DNA of 64,000 bases from Longimicrobiales bacterium. Lineage in GTDB: Bacteria; Gemmatimonadota; Gemmatimonadetes; Longimicrobiales; Gaopeijiaceae. The notes under the pieces were generated by a model. That model worked only from the letters and a program-made list of their open reading frames with translations, ran no database searches and had not been told where the DNA came from. Shown here in pieces: positions 38,920 through 47,968 of this stretch (its first letter is position 1; the number at the start of each line of letters is the position of its first letter). The DNA is taken from positions 62,001 through 126,000 of the forward strand of contig JANQRP010000035.1 of assembly GCA_028284495.1 (NCBI GenBank), in the 5' to 3' direction. The position numbers were made by a program, and so were the translations under genes.

Positions 38920-38960
38920 CTCCTCCCCGCCACGACGCCGGATCCCGTCCGGCATCTCCG

Positions 38961-39746
38961 ATGCCCGATTCTCGCATCTCCCGCGTGTTCGCACGCCGTG
39001 CCGACGAAGGCCGTGGCGTGCTCGTGCCGTACGTCACCGCCGGCTTCCCGGACCCGGACGCCACCGTCCCGATCCTCCGGGCCATCGCCGACGCCGGTGC
39101 CGACGTGATCGAGCTGGGCGTCCCGTTCAGCGACCCGCTGGCGGATGGGCCGACGATCCAGGCCTCGTCGTTCCGGGCGCTCGAGAACGGCACCACGGTG
39201 AAGAAGGTCTTCGAGGCGCTTCGCGCCTTCCGCGAGACGCACGATACCGCCGTCGTCCTCTTCACGTACCTGAACCCGGTGCTCCGCTACGGCGACCCGG
39301 CGTTCTGCAGCGACGCCGTCGACGCCGGCGCCGACGGTCTTCTTCTCACCGACCTGCCGGCGGGGTCGGATCCCGAGCTCGAAGCGCGCATCTCGTCGTC
39401 GGGGCTCGACCTCATCCGGCTGCTTGCGCCCACCACCGAGGTCGAGCGGGTGGCGGCGGTGTCGGGGCAGGCCGCGGGCTTTCTCTACTACATCAGCCGG
39501 ACCGGTGTGACCGGAGCTCGCGCGGAGCTGCCGGAGGACCTCGTGGAGCGGGTGCGGGAGATCCGGACGGCGGTAGGACTGCCGGTCGCGGTCGGATTCG
39601 GCATCAGCACACCGGAGCAGGCGAGCGCGGTGCGCGAAGTCGCCGAGGGCGTGGTGGTCGGAAGCGCGCTCATCAAGGCGATCGACGCCGGCGGAGCGGA
39701 GGCGGCGGGCCGGTTCGTCGTGGGACTCAGGGCGGCGCTGGACTAG
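38961..39746 (+). CDS. trpA: Tryptophan synthase alpha subunit
   Basis: A 261-residue TIM barrel that splits indole-3-glycerol phosphate and passes indole to TrpB. Catalytic Glu51 and Asp62 are in VIELGVPFSDPLADGPTIQ, and the phosphate loop is in VGFGISTPEQ and GVVVGSALIK. Length is typical (260-270). It stands apart from trpB, behind the HEAT-repeat and HD-GYP genes, which is unusual since trpB and trpA are normally adjacent. It converges on the RqcH-like gene; the 43 bases between hold a GGGAG/CTCCC stem without a T run. Confidence 0.94.
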   Translation: MPDSRISRVFARRADEGRGVLVPYVTAGFPDPDATVPILRAIADAGADVIELGVPFSDPLADGPTIQASSFRALENGTTVKKVFEALRAFRETHDTAVVLFTYLNPVLRYGDPAFCSDAVDAGADGLLLTDLPAGSDPELEARISSSGLDLIRLLAPTTEVERVAAVSGQAAGFLYYISRTGVTGARAELPEDLVERVREIRTAVGLPVAVGFGISTPEQASAVREVAEGVVVGSALIKAIDAGGAEAAGRFVVGLRAALD

Positions 39747-39789
39747 GGAGGACTCGCGCGGCGCGCTCCCGCGCTCACCACATCGACGG

Positions 39790-41475
39790 TCACTCCCCGT
39801 CCCGGAGGCGCTCCTCGACCTCGCCGCTCGGGGTCACGAACACCGTCCGGACGCGGTCCGGAATCACCGATCCGGGCGGGGCCTTCCGCGGCTTGCGTAC
39901 GTACTTTCGCCGCGTCCACGCCACCGGCACGGAGCCCGACGTGCGCGCCTTCGAGAACCAGGCCGCGAGGGTCGCCGCCTCGGCCAGGTCGCGCGCGGGC
40001 GGCGCGCCGTCGCCGTCCCAGCGGAGGACCACGTGGGCGCCGGGCACCTGGCTCGCATGCATCCAGACGTCGTTCGGGCGGGAGTGGTGGAAGGTCAGGT
40101 CGTCGTTGCGGGCCGCGCCGCGTCCCACACGAATCTCGAGTCCCCCCGACGACCGGTAACGTCGGTACGGCGCGGTCGGGGCGTCGTCCCCGTCCCCCCG
40201 CCGCGCGCGCTCGGGCAGCGCGGCTTCCACCTCCTCGCGCGCGGCGTCGCCGGATTCGACCCGGTCGGCGAGCGCCTCGATCTCCGCGAGCGTGCGCGTC
40301 GCCGCGGCGATGAGGCGGGGGAGGCGGTCCGCGGCGCGCTCGAGGCGGGCGGCGCGGTCGTAGAGGCGACGGGCGTTCGCGTCGGGGGCCAGGGCAGGGT
40401 CGAGGGCGATCTCGACCGGTTTGCCGTCGAACCCGGTCAGCGTGACCGATTCCACGCCCGTCGGCACGTCGCCGAATCGCGCGAGCAGCAGGTCGCCTCG
40501 CGCCCGCACGGGTCCGGGGCTCTCGAGGCTGGCGAACTCGTCCTCGAGGCGGGCGAGGCGGCCCCGGGCCCGATCGACCTCGTCGTGGAGCCGGACGACG
40601 AGCGCCCCGGGCAGGAGCGGGACCTCGGCGTCGCCGGCGGCCTCCGCGGCCCTGGCGAACGCGTCGAGCAGGTCGTCCGCACGTTCGAGGGTCCGGTCCG
40701 CGACGGGGACGGGGTAGGGCTGGGCGGTGCGCCGGCCCCGCCCGAGCAGAACGGCGGGCTCCTGCGCGTCGGGGTCGGTCGCGGCCCTGCGGAGCGCGTC
40801 CCATCGAGCCCACCCGCGCTCCAGCGCCGCCTCGGCCGCCGGGCCGTCGAGCTCGGCGGCGTCGCCCAGGAGCGCGCCCGACACGATGGGCGACGTCCAC
40901 GCCACCGCCGACACGAGGGCGCGCCGGCGCTCGTCCGGCGGTACGGGAAGGAGGTGGTCCATCCACGCCTCGCGGCTCCAGGCCGCGTCGGCGCCGTGGC
41001 GCCGGCTCGGGGTCGGCGGGACGTACGGGCGCCCTCGAACGAGGGCACGGCCACCGTCCTCCCGCGTCCGCAGCAGGCGACGGATTGTCCGCTCGTCGTC
41101 GTGGAGGAGCAGCGCGTTCTCCCGGTTCGGGATCAGCTCGAGGACGAGCGCGATCTTCGAGGGGCGCCCCCGAAGACGTCGCAGGCGAAGCTCGAGGACG
41201 CGATCGTCGGGGAGCGCCTCCACGGCGCGCAGGGTCGCGGGCAGCCGAGCGGCCTCATCGGGGGGCTCGCGCCCCACGAGCACGCGGAAGGCGGTGCGCT
41301 CGGGATGAAGGTCCCATACCCAGACGGCTTCCCGCAGGTACAGCGAGACCCGGCGGCTCACCGGGTCGAGGTGAAGCGCCCGCACGCGGGCGTTCCGACC
41401 CACCCGGTCGAGCGAGCCCGCCAGCGCGGCGACCAGCGCGGAGTCCCACTCGATGCGCATCCCGTCGTTCGACAT
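39790..41475 (-). CDS. NFACT family protein, RqcH-like ribosome quality-control factor
   Basis: A 561-residue protein of the Rqc2/RqcH family. It has the NFACT-N region (about 1-200, with NRENALLL), a coiled middle (about 280-400) and the NFACT-R domain (about 440-540) with NDDLTFHHSRPNDVWMHASQVPGAHVVL. In Bacillus RqcH binds stalled 50S subunits and adds alanine tails to the blocked chain to mark it for degradation. It lacks a long C-terminal extension, so it resembles short bacterial forms. The family match is strong, but the role here is by analogy. ATG 41475 is chosen; ATG five codons on is also possible. It is divergent from yqeK. Confidence 0.85.
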   Translation of the reverse strand: MSNDGMRIEWDSALVAALAGSLDRVGRNARVRALHLDPVSRRVSLYLREAVWVWDLHPERTAFRVLVGREPPDEAARLPATLRAVEALPDDRVLELRLRRLRGRPSKIALVLELIPNRENALLLHDDERTIRRLLRTREDGGRALVRGRPYVPPTPSRRHGADAAWSREAWMDHLLPVPPDERRRALVSAVAWTSPIVSGALLGDAAELDGPAAEAALERGWARWDALRRAATDPDAQEPAVLLGRGRRTAQPYPVPVADRTLERADDLLDAFARAAEAAGDAEVPLLPGALVVRLHDEVDRARGRLARLEDEFASLESPGPVRARGDLLLARFGDVPTGVESVTLTGFDGKPVEIALDPALAPDANARRLYDRAARLERAADRLPRLIAAATRTLAEIEALADRVESGDAAREEVEAALPERARRGDGDDAPTAPYRRYRSSGGLEIRVGRGAARNDDLTFHHSRPNDVWMHASQVPGAHVVLRWDGDGAPPARDLAEAATLAAWFSKARTSGSVPVAWTRRKYVRKPRKAPPGSVIPDRVRTVFVTPSGEVEERLRDGE

Positions 41476-41647
41476 GCGGGCAAGCTAACGGAGGCCGTCG
41501 ACGGTCGCCGCACCCGGCCCGCGGGTCCGTCGGCGCCGGCCGCCGTGGCCACTCGCCCCGCATCCCGATAGCTTCCGCGCCGTGGCCGGCGTTTGCAGCG
41601 CGAAGCCGGATGCCGCACGCCAGTCTCCCCCACGACCGCGACACTTC

Positions 41648-42253
41648 GTGCCACCTCTCCACCCCCTCATCAAGGCCGCCTCCAGGGGCGAGCTCCCCGA
41701 GTGGGCGTGCTGCTCGAAGTCCCGGAGACGCCACATGGGGCGCGTCGCCGATCTCATGAACGAGTGGGGCAAGGCGCTGGGTCTGCCCAAGAAGCAGCGC
41801 AGGCGCTGGAAGGCCGCCGCGTGGCTGCACGACAGCGTGAAGGAAGAGGCCCCGGCGGAGCTCAGAAAGGTCCTGCGCGGTCGGCTGCGGCTGCTGCCGG
41901 ACAACGTCGTGCACGGCCCGGCGGCCGCGGCGCTCCTTCGGCGCGATGGCGTAATCGACGAACCCCTGATGCAGGCGATCTCGTACCATACGCTGGGGCA
42001 CCCGATGTTCGAGACGATCGGGCTCGCGCTGTACGCGGCCGACTTCCTGGAGCCGGGACGTCGATCGCGGAAGAAGTGGCGCGCCGAGCTTCGTGAGCGT
42101 GCCCCGGAAGACATGGACGGGGTCGTGCACGAGATCGTGGGGGCGCGCATCAGGTTTCTGATGAAGAAGGGGCGACCGGTTCGCCCCGAGACCATCGCAC
42201 TCTGGAACGTCGGGGCGGAGGGTGAGGCATGGGTTCGCGCGTCCGCGGTGTAG
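41648..42253 (+). CDS. yqeK: YqeK-like HD-domain phosphohydrolase
   Basis: A 201-residue HD-domain protein. It has the YqeK pattern: HPLIKAASRGELPEW at the start, RRRH (His29), WLHDSVKE (His61, Asp62), HGPAAAALL, ISYHTLGHPMFETIGLALYAADFLEPGR. YqeK proteins hydrolyse Ap4A symmetrically to ADP and act as alarmone-clearing enzymes. In many bacteria yqeK sits with nadD and rsfS; here it is followed by a LytR_C protein and lepB, and neither nadD nor rsfS is in view. GTG 41648 starts the homology; a longer frame from 41582 adds a Pro/Arg-rich stretch. It overlaps the next gene by 25 bases. Confidence 0.8.
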   Translation: MPPLHPLIKAASRGELPEWACCSKSRRRHMGRVADLMNEWGKALGLPKKQRRRWKAAAWLHDSVKEEAPAELRKVLRGRLRLLPDNVVHGPAAAALLRRDGVIDEPLMQAISYHTLGHPMFETIGLALYAADFLEPGRRSRKKWRAELRERAPEDMDGVVHEIVGARIRFLMKKGRPVRPETIALWNVGAEGEAWVRASAV

Positions 42254-42783
42254 TCGTCGTCACCGTGGTGCTGGTGGTCGGTGCCTTCCTCGGATCGACG
42301 CTGTCGCAGTGGTGGACCGCACCCCTTCCGGGCGAGTCGCCGGCGATTCCGTTCCTCCCCGCGTTCGACGGCGAGCGAATCCGGGTCGAGGTGCTGAACG
42401 GCGGCGGGCGGAACGGCATGGCCGCCGCCGCCACCGATACCCTGCGGGACCGCGGATTCGACGTGGTGTTCTTCGACACCTTCCGCGACGACGAGGGCCT
42501 CGTCTACGACCGCGACTCGACCGTGGTGATTTCGCGGTCCGGCGACGTCGCGTGGGCCGAGGCCGTCGCGGCCGCGCTGGGCGCGGGCAGCGTGCGGACC
42601 GAACCGGCGGAGGATCTGTATCTGGACGTGACGGTGGTCCTCGGCGCGGACTGGGAGCCGGCGCTGGTACCCTCACCGCCCGAGCCCGAGGCGCCCTCCA
42701 GGTGGGACCTCCGCAGGTGGTTCCGCGAACGACCGGGTGCGCCCGACGACGCGCGGCTGGCGGATCCCGGCGAGCCGGGCTGA
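42229..42783 (+). CDS. LytR_C-domain membrane-anchored protein
   Basis: A 184-residue protein with one N-terminal membrane helix (about residues 7-25, RGVVVVTVVLVVGAFLGS) and a periplasmic LytR C-terminal domain (about 47-145: IRVEVLNGGGRNGMAAAATDTLRDRGFDVVFFD). The LytR_C domain alone, without the LytR-CpsA-Psr catalytic part, is often found near rsfS and yqeK-type genes. Its function is unknown; binding of cell-wall components has been suggested for the domain. The C-terminal 40 residues are Pro/Arg/Asp-rich. It starts inside the yqeK end. Confidence 0.75.
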   Translation: MGSRVRGVVVVTVVLVVGAFLGSTLSQWWTAPLPGESPAIPFLPAFDGERIRVEVLNGGGRNGMAAAATDTLRDRGFDVVFFDTFRDDEGLVYDRDSTVVISRSGDVAWAEAVAAALGAGSVRTEPAEDLYLDVTVVLGADWEPALVPSPPEPEAPSRWDLRRWFRERPGAPDDARLADPGEPG

Positions 42784-42817
42784 GCGCCGTGCGAGACGTA
42801 CCCATGAACGAGCGACG

Positions 42818-43606
42818 ATGAGCAAGAAGAGTAGCCGGAAGCGCCGGGGCATCGCGGGCGAGAAGAAGCGCGCGCCCGGCGGCGGCGCCACGAATGGGGG
42901 GAAGGGGCCGGACGACGCTTCCGAGGAGAAGGGGGGCGGCTGGCGCGAGACGTTCCGGACGATCGCCTGGTCCATCGCACTCTTCCTGGTCCTCCGGACG
43001 TTCCTCCTGCAGACCTTCTTCATCACGTCGGGGTCGATGCAGGACACGATGCTGGTCGGCGACTTCCTCGTCGTGAACAAGGCGGCGATCGGCTCGACCG
43101 TCCCGTTCACCGGGATCCGCATCCCCGGCTACTCGCAGCGTCGCCACGGCGAGATCCTGATCTTCGACCCGCCCCACTCCGATTCACTCAAGCTCGTGAA
43201 GCGCCTGGTGGGCATGCCCGGCGACACGGTCGAGATGCGTGACAGGGTGTTCTTCCGGAACGGGGAGCGAGTGGACGAGCCGTACGTGCGGCACGTCGAC
43301 GTCCCGGACGGCTCGGACCCCGACATGGCCTGGCAGCGCTCCTACGTCGCCCCCGGCGTCGACGCGTCGACGTACGCGCCGACCCGCGACGACTGGGGTC
43401 CGCTCGTCGTTCCGGAGGACCGCTACTTCTTTCTCGGCGACAATCGGGAGGAGAGCTACGACGGGCGGTACTTCGGATGGGTCGCGGGCGACGAGCTGGA
43501 AGGGCGCGCCTCGTTCATCTACTTCAGCTACGACCGCGACTCGTACAAGGCGTTTCCGGCACTCACCGCCGCGCGGTGGGGCCGGATCTTCGACACCTAC
43601 CGGTAG
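42818..43606 (+). CDS. lepB: Signal peptidase I
   Basis: A 262-residue membrane protease that removes signal peptides from exported proteins. It has a charged N-terminal tail (residues 1-42), one membrane helix (about 46-66), the catalytic Ser73 in ITSGSMQDTM and Lys129 in VKRLVGMPGD, and the terminal box FFLGDNREESYDGRYFG. The insert PDGSDPDMAWQRSYVAPGVDASTYAPTRDDWGP (given here in part) is the usual variable loop. ATG 42818 is chosen since the frame upstream overlaps the previous gene. Its TAG stop lies in the second copy of the 18-bp repeat. Confidence 0.93.
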   Translation: MSKKSSRKRRGIAGEKKRAPGGGATNGGKGPDDASEEKGGGWRETFRTIAWSIALFLVLRTFLLQTFFITSGSMQDTMLVGDFLVVNKAAIGSTVPFTGIRIPGYSQRRHGEILIFDPPHSDSLKLVKRLVGMPGDTVEMRDRVFFRNGERVDEPYVRHVDVPDGSDPDMAWQRSYVAPGVDASTYAPTRDDWGPLVVPEDRYFFLGDNREESYDGRYFGWVAGDELEGRASFIYFSYDRDSYKAFPALTAARWGRIFDTYR

Positions 43607-43620
43607 TGTGAACAGGCCCT
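43603..43620. repeat. 18-bp repeat, copy 2, over the lepB stop codon
   Basis: GTAGTGTGAACAGGCCCT, identical to 2499-2516, again with TAG as the stop codon of the upstream gene. It lies in the 29 bases between lepB and the convergent ADOP permease gene. Confidence 0.8.
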
Positions 43621-43635
43621 GGCCCCACCCGTCGG

Positions 43636-46302
43636 TCAGTCCGACTGCAGCGCGCGCACGCCGGAGATCCGAGCCGCGCGCATCGCGGGGACCAGGCCGG
43701 CCAGGGCGGCCACGGCCAGCAGCGTCGATCCGGTCACGAGATACGTGGCGGGGTCGCCGGGGCCCACGCCGAAGAGGAGCGAGCGAAGGGTCCCGCTCGC
43801 GAGCACCGAGACGGCAACGCCCACGCCGAGCCCGATCCCGGCGAGGGCGAGCGTGCGTCGCACCACCGATACGAGCACGGTCGACGACGACGCGCCGAGC
43901 GCCATCCGGATGCCGATCTCAGACGACCTCTCGGCGACGGTGTAGGCCAGAACGCCGTAGATCCCCATGCCCGCGAGCAGCAGCGCCGAGCCTCCGAACG
44001 CGCCGAGCACCTGGAGCAGGAACCGCCGTGCCGACACGGCCGTCGCCACGCGCTCCTCGAGGGTCCAGAATCCGTCCGTGGGCAGCGATGGATCCACCTC
44101 GACCATCGCCGCGCCGACGGCGGAGACGGTCTCGTCCAGCGCCCGCGTCGACCGCACGACCAGCTCCATGCCGGCGTAGTCGGCCATCTGCGCGAGCGTG
44201 AAATACACCTGCGTTCCGGCGCCCGACTCGGGCGACACGTGCAGCACGTCCCCGACCACGCCCACGATCCGCCACGGCGTGTCGTGCCAGAGGTCGAGCT
44301 CCTGGCCCAGCGCGGCGTCCGGCGATCCGAACATGTCCGTGGCCGCCGATTCGTTGATCAGGACGGCGCGGTAGGATGCCGCGTCGTCGAACCGCTCCAG
44401 GTGGCGGCCCGCGACGAGCGGCGTACCCATCGCGTCGACGTATCCGGGCGAGACGATGTGGGGGTAGAGGCCGATCCCGGTGTTGGCCTCCTCGTCCCAT
44501 CCCACGACGTCGAAGCCCCACGAGCGGTTCCGGCCGAGGGGAAGTCCGTCGATCATCCCGACACTCGAGATGCCCGGTAGCGCCGCGATGCGCGCCTCGA
44601 CGGCCTCGTGCCAGGCGACCACCTCCGCGTGACTCGCGAACTGCTGGGTCGGGTTGAGCTGCCAGGCCACGGCGCCCTCGGGGTCGAAACCCAGATCGAC
44701 GCTCATCACCTGCTGGAACGACCGCACCAGCAGGCCACCCGCGACCAGCAGGACGGTCGCGAGCGCGACCTCGGCGACCACGAGCGATTCCCGGAGGCGG
44801 CGGGCGCCGAGGGTCGCGGTCGCGGTGCGCGATCCGCCGCGGATCAGGACGGCCTCGCCGCCCTCCGAGGCGCGCAGCGCCGGGAGGAGCCCCACGAGGA
44901 CGCCGACGAGCGTGGCCACGACGGCCGCGAACAGCAGCGCCACACCGTCCACCGCGACCTGATCCAGCAGGGGTACGCGGATTCCGGCGGTGGCCGAGAC
45001 CAGGCGGGTCGCGCCCCACGCGAGCGCCGCGCCGACGACGGACCCGGCGAGCCCGATGAGGGTCGACTCGACGACGAGCTGGCGCATGATCCGGCGCCGC
45101 GGCGCGCCCATGGCCTTCCGGATGGCGATCTCCCGCATGCGACCGGGCATCCGCGCGAGCAGCATGTTGGAGACGTTCACGCACACGATCATGAGCACCG
45201 TCACGGCCGCCGCCGCGAGCAGCAGAAGGCCACTGCGAACCGGCGCGGAGATCTTCGCGTGCAGCGGCGTCACGTCGGCCGCGAGCCCCCAGCGGTCGGG
45301 CTGCTCCGCCTGCAGCGCCGAGACGATCGCGTCGAGGTCGGACTGGGCCGCGTCGGCGGTCGCTCCGTCCCGGAGTCTGCCGACCATGTGGACCGTGTTC
45401 CCCCATGCGTCGGTGCGGTCCGAGATCTCCCAGAGCGTGAGAAAGTCGACCGACTGACCGGGTGTGAAAACCGACGCGAAATCGAACGTCGACGGCAGGA
45501 CGCCGATGACCTGAGCGGGGCCACCGTTGAGCGTCACCGTCGACCCGACGACGGCGGGGTCGCCGCCGAAGCGCTGGCGCCAGAAGGCGTGCGAGAGAAC
45601 CATCGCCGCGGGACCGTCGAAGGTGGACTCCTCCTCGTTGAAACTGCGACCGTGCGCGAGGCGCACCTCGAGGACGTCGAAGAAGTCGGGAGCCACACCG
45701 AACCCGTTCAGCTTCTCGACGCGGCCGTCCGCATCGAGGGTGTAGGACTGCTGGGCGGAGAAGGCGTTGATCGCCGTGATGCCGTCGAGCGTCCGGCTGC
45801 GCTCCCGGAAGTCCATCAGGTTGCTGGTGCGGGAGGTCACCCCCGAGAGGCTGCCCTCGTCGTCCGTCACGTTCGCGATCCAGACGAGCTCGTGCGGGTC
45901 GCCGAACGGCAACGGGGCGATGAGCAGCGGACGGAGGACCGAGAACACGGCGGTCGTCGCGCCCACCCCGAGACCGATCACGAGGGCGGTGAGCAGTGCG
46001 AATCCGGGGGAGCGGCGGAGCGAACGCACGCTCCAGCGGACGTCCTGGCGTAGCGCGGCGGATCGGGACATGGGGGTCGAGGTCGAGGGACGGAGGAGCG
46101 AGGCCCGGGCCGAGGACCACGCCGAAGAGCACGCCAGGGAGATCGCTTCCCGCGTGTACCACGCCCGAGCGGCGGCGGGGCCGGACTCGGCGGCGCGCCA
46201 ATGAAACTCCTCGAGGAGGTCGCCGAGGATGGCCGGGAGCGCCGCGTCGTGCCGATACGCGTACCGGACCAGGCGCTCGGCCAGGCGCGGCGGCGTCGTC
46301 AT
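43636..46302 (-). CDS. ADOP-family ABC permease (permease prefix domain 2)
   Basis: An 888-residue MacB/FtsX-type permease without its own ATPase. It begins with a short prefix domain (PPRLAERLVRYAYRHDAALPAILGDLLEEF...AWYTREAISLA), then has two FtsX-like halves: a helix at about 105-130, a large MacB periplasmic domain, three helices (about 380-520), a fourth and a second periplasmic domain, and three final helices. This is the acidobacterial duplicated orphan permease (ADOP) layout, abundant in Acidobacteria and Gemmatimonadota and commonly next to padR. Substrate unknown; related permeases export drugs or peptides. ATG 46302 overlaps the padR stop by four bases. Confidence 0.88.
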   Translation of the reverse strand: MTTPPRLAERLVRYAYRHDAALPAILGDLLEEFHWRAAESGPAAARAWYTREAISLACSSAWSSARASLLRPSTSTPMSRSAALRQDVRWSVRSLRRSPGFALLTALVIGLGVGATTAVFSVLRPLLIAPLPFGDPHELVWIANVTDDEGSLSGVTSRTSNLMDFRERSRTLDGITAINAFSAQQSYTLDADGRVEKLNGFGVAPDFFDVLEVRLAHGRSFNEEESTFDGPAAMVLSHAFWRQRFGGDPAVVGSTVTLNGGPAQVIGVLPSTFDFASVFTPGQSVDFLTLWEISDRTDAWGNTVHMVGRLRDGATADAAQSDLDAIVSALQAEQPDRWGLAADVTPLHAKISAPVRSGLLLLAAAAVTVLMIVCVNVSNMLLARMPGRMREIAIRKAMGAPRRRIMRQLVVESTLIGLAGSVVGAALAWGATRLVSATAGIRVPLLDQVAVDGVALLFAAVVATLVGVLVGLLPALRASEGGEAVLIRGGSRTATATLGARRLRESLVVAEVALATVLLVAGGLLVRSFQQVMSVDLGFDPEGAVAWQLNPTQQFASHAEVVAWHEAVEARIAALPGISSVGMIDGLPLGRNRSWGFDVVGWDEEANTGIGLYPHIVSPGYVDAMGTPLVAGRHLERFDDAASYRAVLINESAATDMFGSPDAALGQELDLWHDTPWRIVGVVGDVLHVSPESGAGTQVYFTLAQMADYAGMELVVRSTRALDETVSAVGAAMVEVDPSLPTDGFWTLEERVATAVSARRFLLQVLGAFGGSALLLAGMGIYGVLAYTVAERSSEIGIRMALGASSSTVLVSVVRRTLALAGIGLGVGVAVSVLASGTLRSLLFGVGPGDPATYLVTGSTLLAVAALAGLVPAMRAARISGVRALQSD

Positions 46303-46646
46303 GCGTCGAGCCCCTCCTCGAGCGCCGGGCCGAGGACCGGATCGAGCCCGCGCATGAATCGCTGCAGGACGTCGCGGGTGCGCTCGACGGCCTCGAGCCC
46401 TTCCGCGGTGACCAGCAGGCGGCGCATGGGGTGCCCGCCCCGGTCCGGCGTCTCGGACGGCTCCAGCTCCCACTCCAGGAGTCCCTTCTCGCACAACCGG
46501 TCGATGGTGCGATAGAGCGCGCCGCGCGTGACCCGCCGGTCGGCGTTGGCCTCGAGATCGTCGCGTACCCGGTTCGCGTACGGGGCCGCCCGCTGTCTCA
46601 GGATCGACAGCAGCACGAGAAGTTCGAACTCACCCAGGCGCCCCAC
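46299..46646 (-). CDS. PadR-family transcriptional regulator
   Basis: A 115-residue winged-helix protein: ELLVLLSILRQ...YANRVRDDLEA, ALYRTIDRLCEKGLLEWELEPSETPDRGGHPMRRLLVTAEG, with the C-terminal dimer helix of the short PadR class. It would repress itself and the permease gene it is coupled to. The start is a GTG with GAGG a few bases before. An imperfect inverted repeat at 46669-46706 covers its promoter. Confidence 0.88.
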   Translation of the reverse strand: MGRLGEFELLVLLSILRQRAAPYANRVRDDLEANADRRVTRGALYRTIDRLCEKGLLEWELEPSETPDRGGHPMRRLLVTAEGLEAVERTRDVLQRFMRGLDPVLGPALEEGLDA

Positions 46647-46668
46647 CCCTCTACCTCGCGTCGGAGTC

Positions 46669-46706
46669 TACATTGTATTCCACGAACTTGCGGAGAATAC
46701 GTTGTA
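46669..46706 (-). promoter_or_regulatory. Candidate PadR operator and promoter
   Basis: TACATTGTATTC (46669-46680) and GAATACGTTGTA (46695-46706) form an inverted repeat matching at 10 of 12 positions across 14 bases. It is markedly AT-rich for this genome and has the ACAT/ATGT-like ends seen in PadR operators. Read on the minus strand it holds TACAAT, a good -10 box, placed to start padR transcription. A PadR dimer here would block the -10. Confidence 0.55.
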
Positions 46707-46750
46707 TGCTTCGACACGGCCAGTCGTCGAAGGGTTGGGACGGGGGAGGG

Positions 46751-47836
46751 TCAGCGAGAGTCGCGCCCGAGCTGGACCAGGGCCTGCCCCAGCTTCTCGG
46801 TGCGCAGCTGCCCGCAGGCCGCCGCGATGTCGCGGCCGCGGGGCTCCCGCACGAACACGTCGACCCCACGCTCCTCGAGGCCGCGGGCGAAGTCCCGGAT
46901 CCGGCCCATGGGGCTCGCGACCCAGGCGCGGTCGGGGATCGGGTTGAACGGGATCAGGTTCACGAAGGCGTGGAGCTCGTGCGCCATTTCGGCGAGCGCA
47001 GGCACGAGCGAGAGGTCGTCGTTCACCCCGTCGATCATGGTGTACTCGAAGGTGATCCGGCGTCCCCCCGCGGCGTCGAACTTCCGAAGCGCCTCCATGA
47101 GCACCGGGATCGGCCACCGCTTCTCCAGCGGGATGAGCTCGCGGCGGAGCGACTCCTCCGGCGAGTGCAGCGAGAGCGCGAGGCCGAACTGCTCGGGGCG
47201 CTCCGCGAGCTGCTCGATTCCGGGCACGACGCCGACGGTGGACACCGTGATCCTGCGCGCGCCGAAGCCGTAGCCGCGGTTCAGGAGCGTGAGCGAGGCG
47301 AACACCGCGTCGCGGTTGGCCAGGGGTTCGCCCATTCCCATGTACACGACGTTGGTCACGGGTCCGTAGCCGTTCGCCTCGGCCCAGCGACGCGCCCCCC
47401 GGAACTGCGACACGATCTCGCCAGCGGTGAGGTGGCGGCGGAAGCCGCCCCACCCGGTGGCGCAGAAGGTGCACGCCATCGCGCAGCCGGCCTGCGACGA
47501 GATGCAGAGCGTGAGGCGATCGCCCGCCGGAATCAGGACCGACTCGACGAGCTCGCCGTCGTGCAGCCGCCAGAGGTGCTTGGCCGTCGCGTCCTCGGAC
47601 ACCGAGACGGTGGCCGGCTCGGGCTCGTACAGGTCGAACGCGCCCCCAAGCGCCTCCCGCTCTTCGACGGGGAGGTCGGTCATCGCCTCGAACGACGTCG
47701 CGTCGCCCTCGAAGATCCAGCGCGCGACCTGTCGTACCCGGAAGTCCTTCACGCCGCGCTCGGCGAAGTGCCGCGCGAGGGTGGCGTGCAGGGTGTCGGG
47801 CTCCAGGTCGAGCAGGTTGATGCGGGCGTCGGGCAC
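46751..47836 (-). CDS. rlmN: Dual-specificity RNA methyltransferase RlmN
   Basis: A 361-residue radical-SAM enzyme that methylates C2 of A2503 in 23S rRNA and A37 of some tRNAs. The cluster motif is Cys118, Cys122 and Cys125 in SSQAGCAMACTFCATG; the catalytic Cys near the C-terminus is in RDIAAACGQLR; the N-terminal helical part starts with ARINLLDLEPD. GTG 47836 gives a usual length (350-390), but no ribosome site is seen, so the start is not sure. It lies just upstream of padR and is divergent from the vanZ-like gene. Confidence 0.92.
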   Translation of the reverse strand: MPDARINLLDLEPDTLHATLARHFAERGVKDFRVRQVARWIFEGDATSFEAMTDLPVEEREALGGAFDLYEPEPATVSVSEDATAKHLWRLHDGELVESVLIPAGDRLTLCISSQAGCAMACTFCATGWGGFRRHLTAGEIVSQFRGARRWAEANGYGPVTNVVYMGMGEPLANRDAVFASLTLLNRGYGFGARRITVSTVGVVPGIEQLAERPEQFGLALSLHSPEESLRRELIPLEKRWPIPVLMEALRKFDAAGGRRITFEYTMIDGVNDDLSLVPALAEMAHELHAFVNLIPFNPIPDRAWVASPMGRIRDFARGLEERGVDVFVREPRGRDIAAACGQLRTEKLGQALVQLGRDSR

Positions 47837-47883
47837 GATCTGAACGGGGGATTCCGGAGGGCGGCCGAAGGGCCGGAATTCGC

Positions 47884-47912
47884 TTGAGGGCAGGTGCTTG
47901 CGCCTGTAACTT
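47884..47912 (+). promoter_or_regulatory. Candidate sigma-70 promoter ahead of the vanZ-like gene and aspS
   Basis: TTGAGG and TAACTT with a 17-base spacer lie in the 132-base divergent gap between rlmN and the vanZ-like gene. The -35 matches TTGACA at four bases; the -10 matches TATAAT at three or four. It would give a leader of about 50 bases. Confidence 0.35.
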
Positions 47913-47968
47913 AGCGGGAAATCCACGCACTCCGGAGTCGCCCCTCTGTTCACGTCACACCATCGTCG

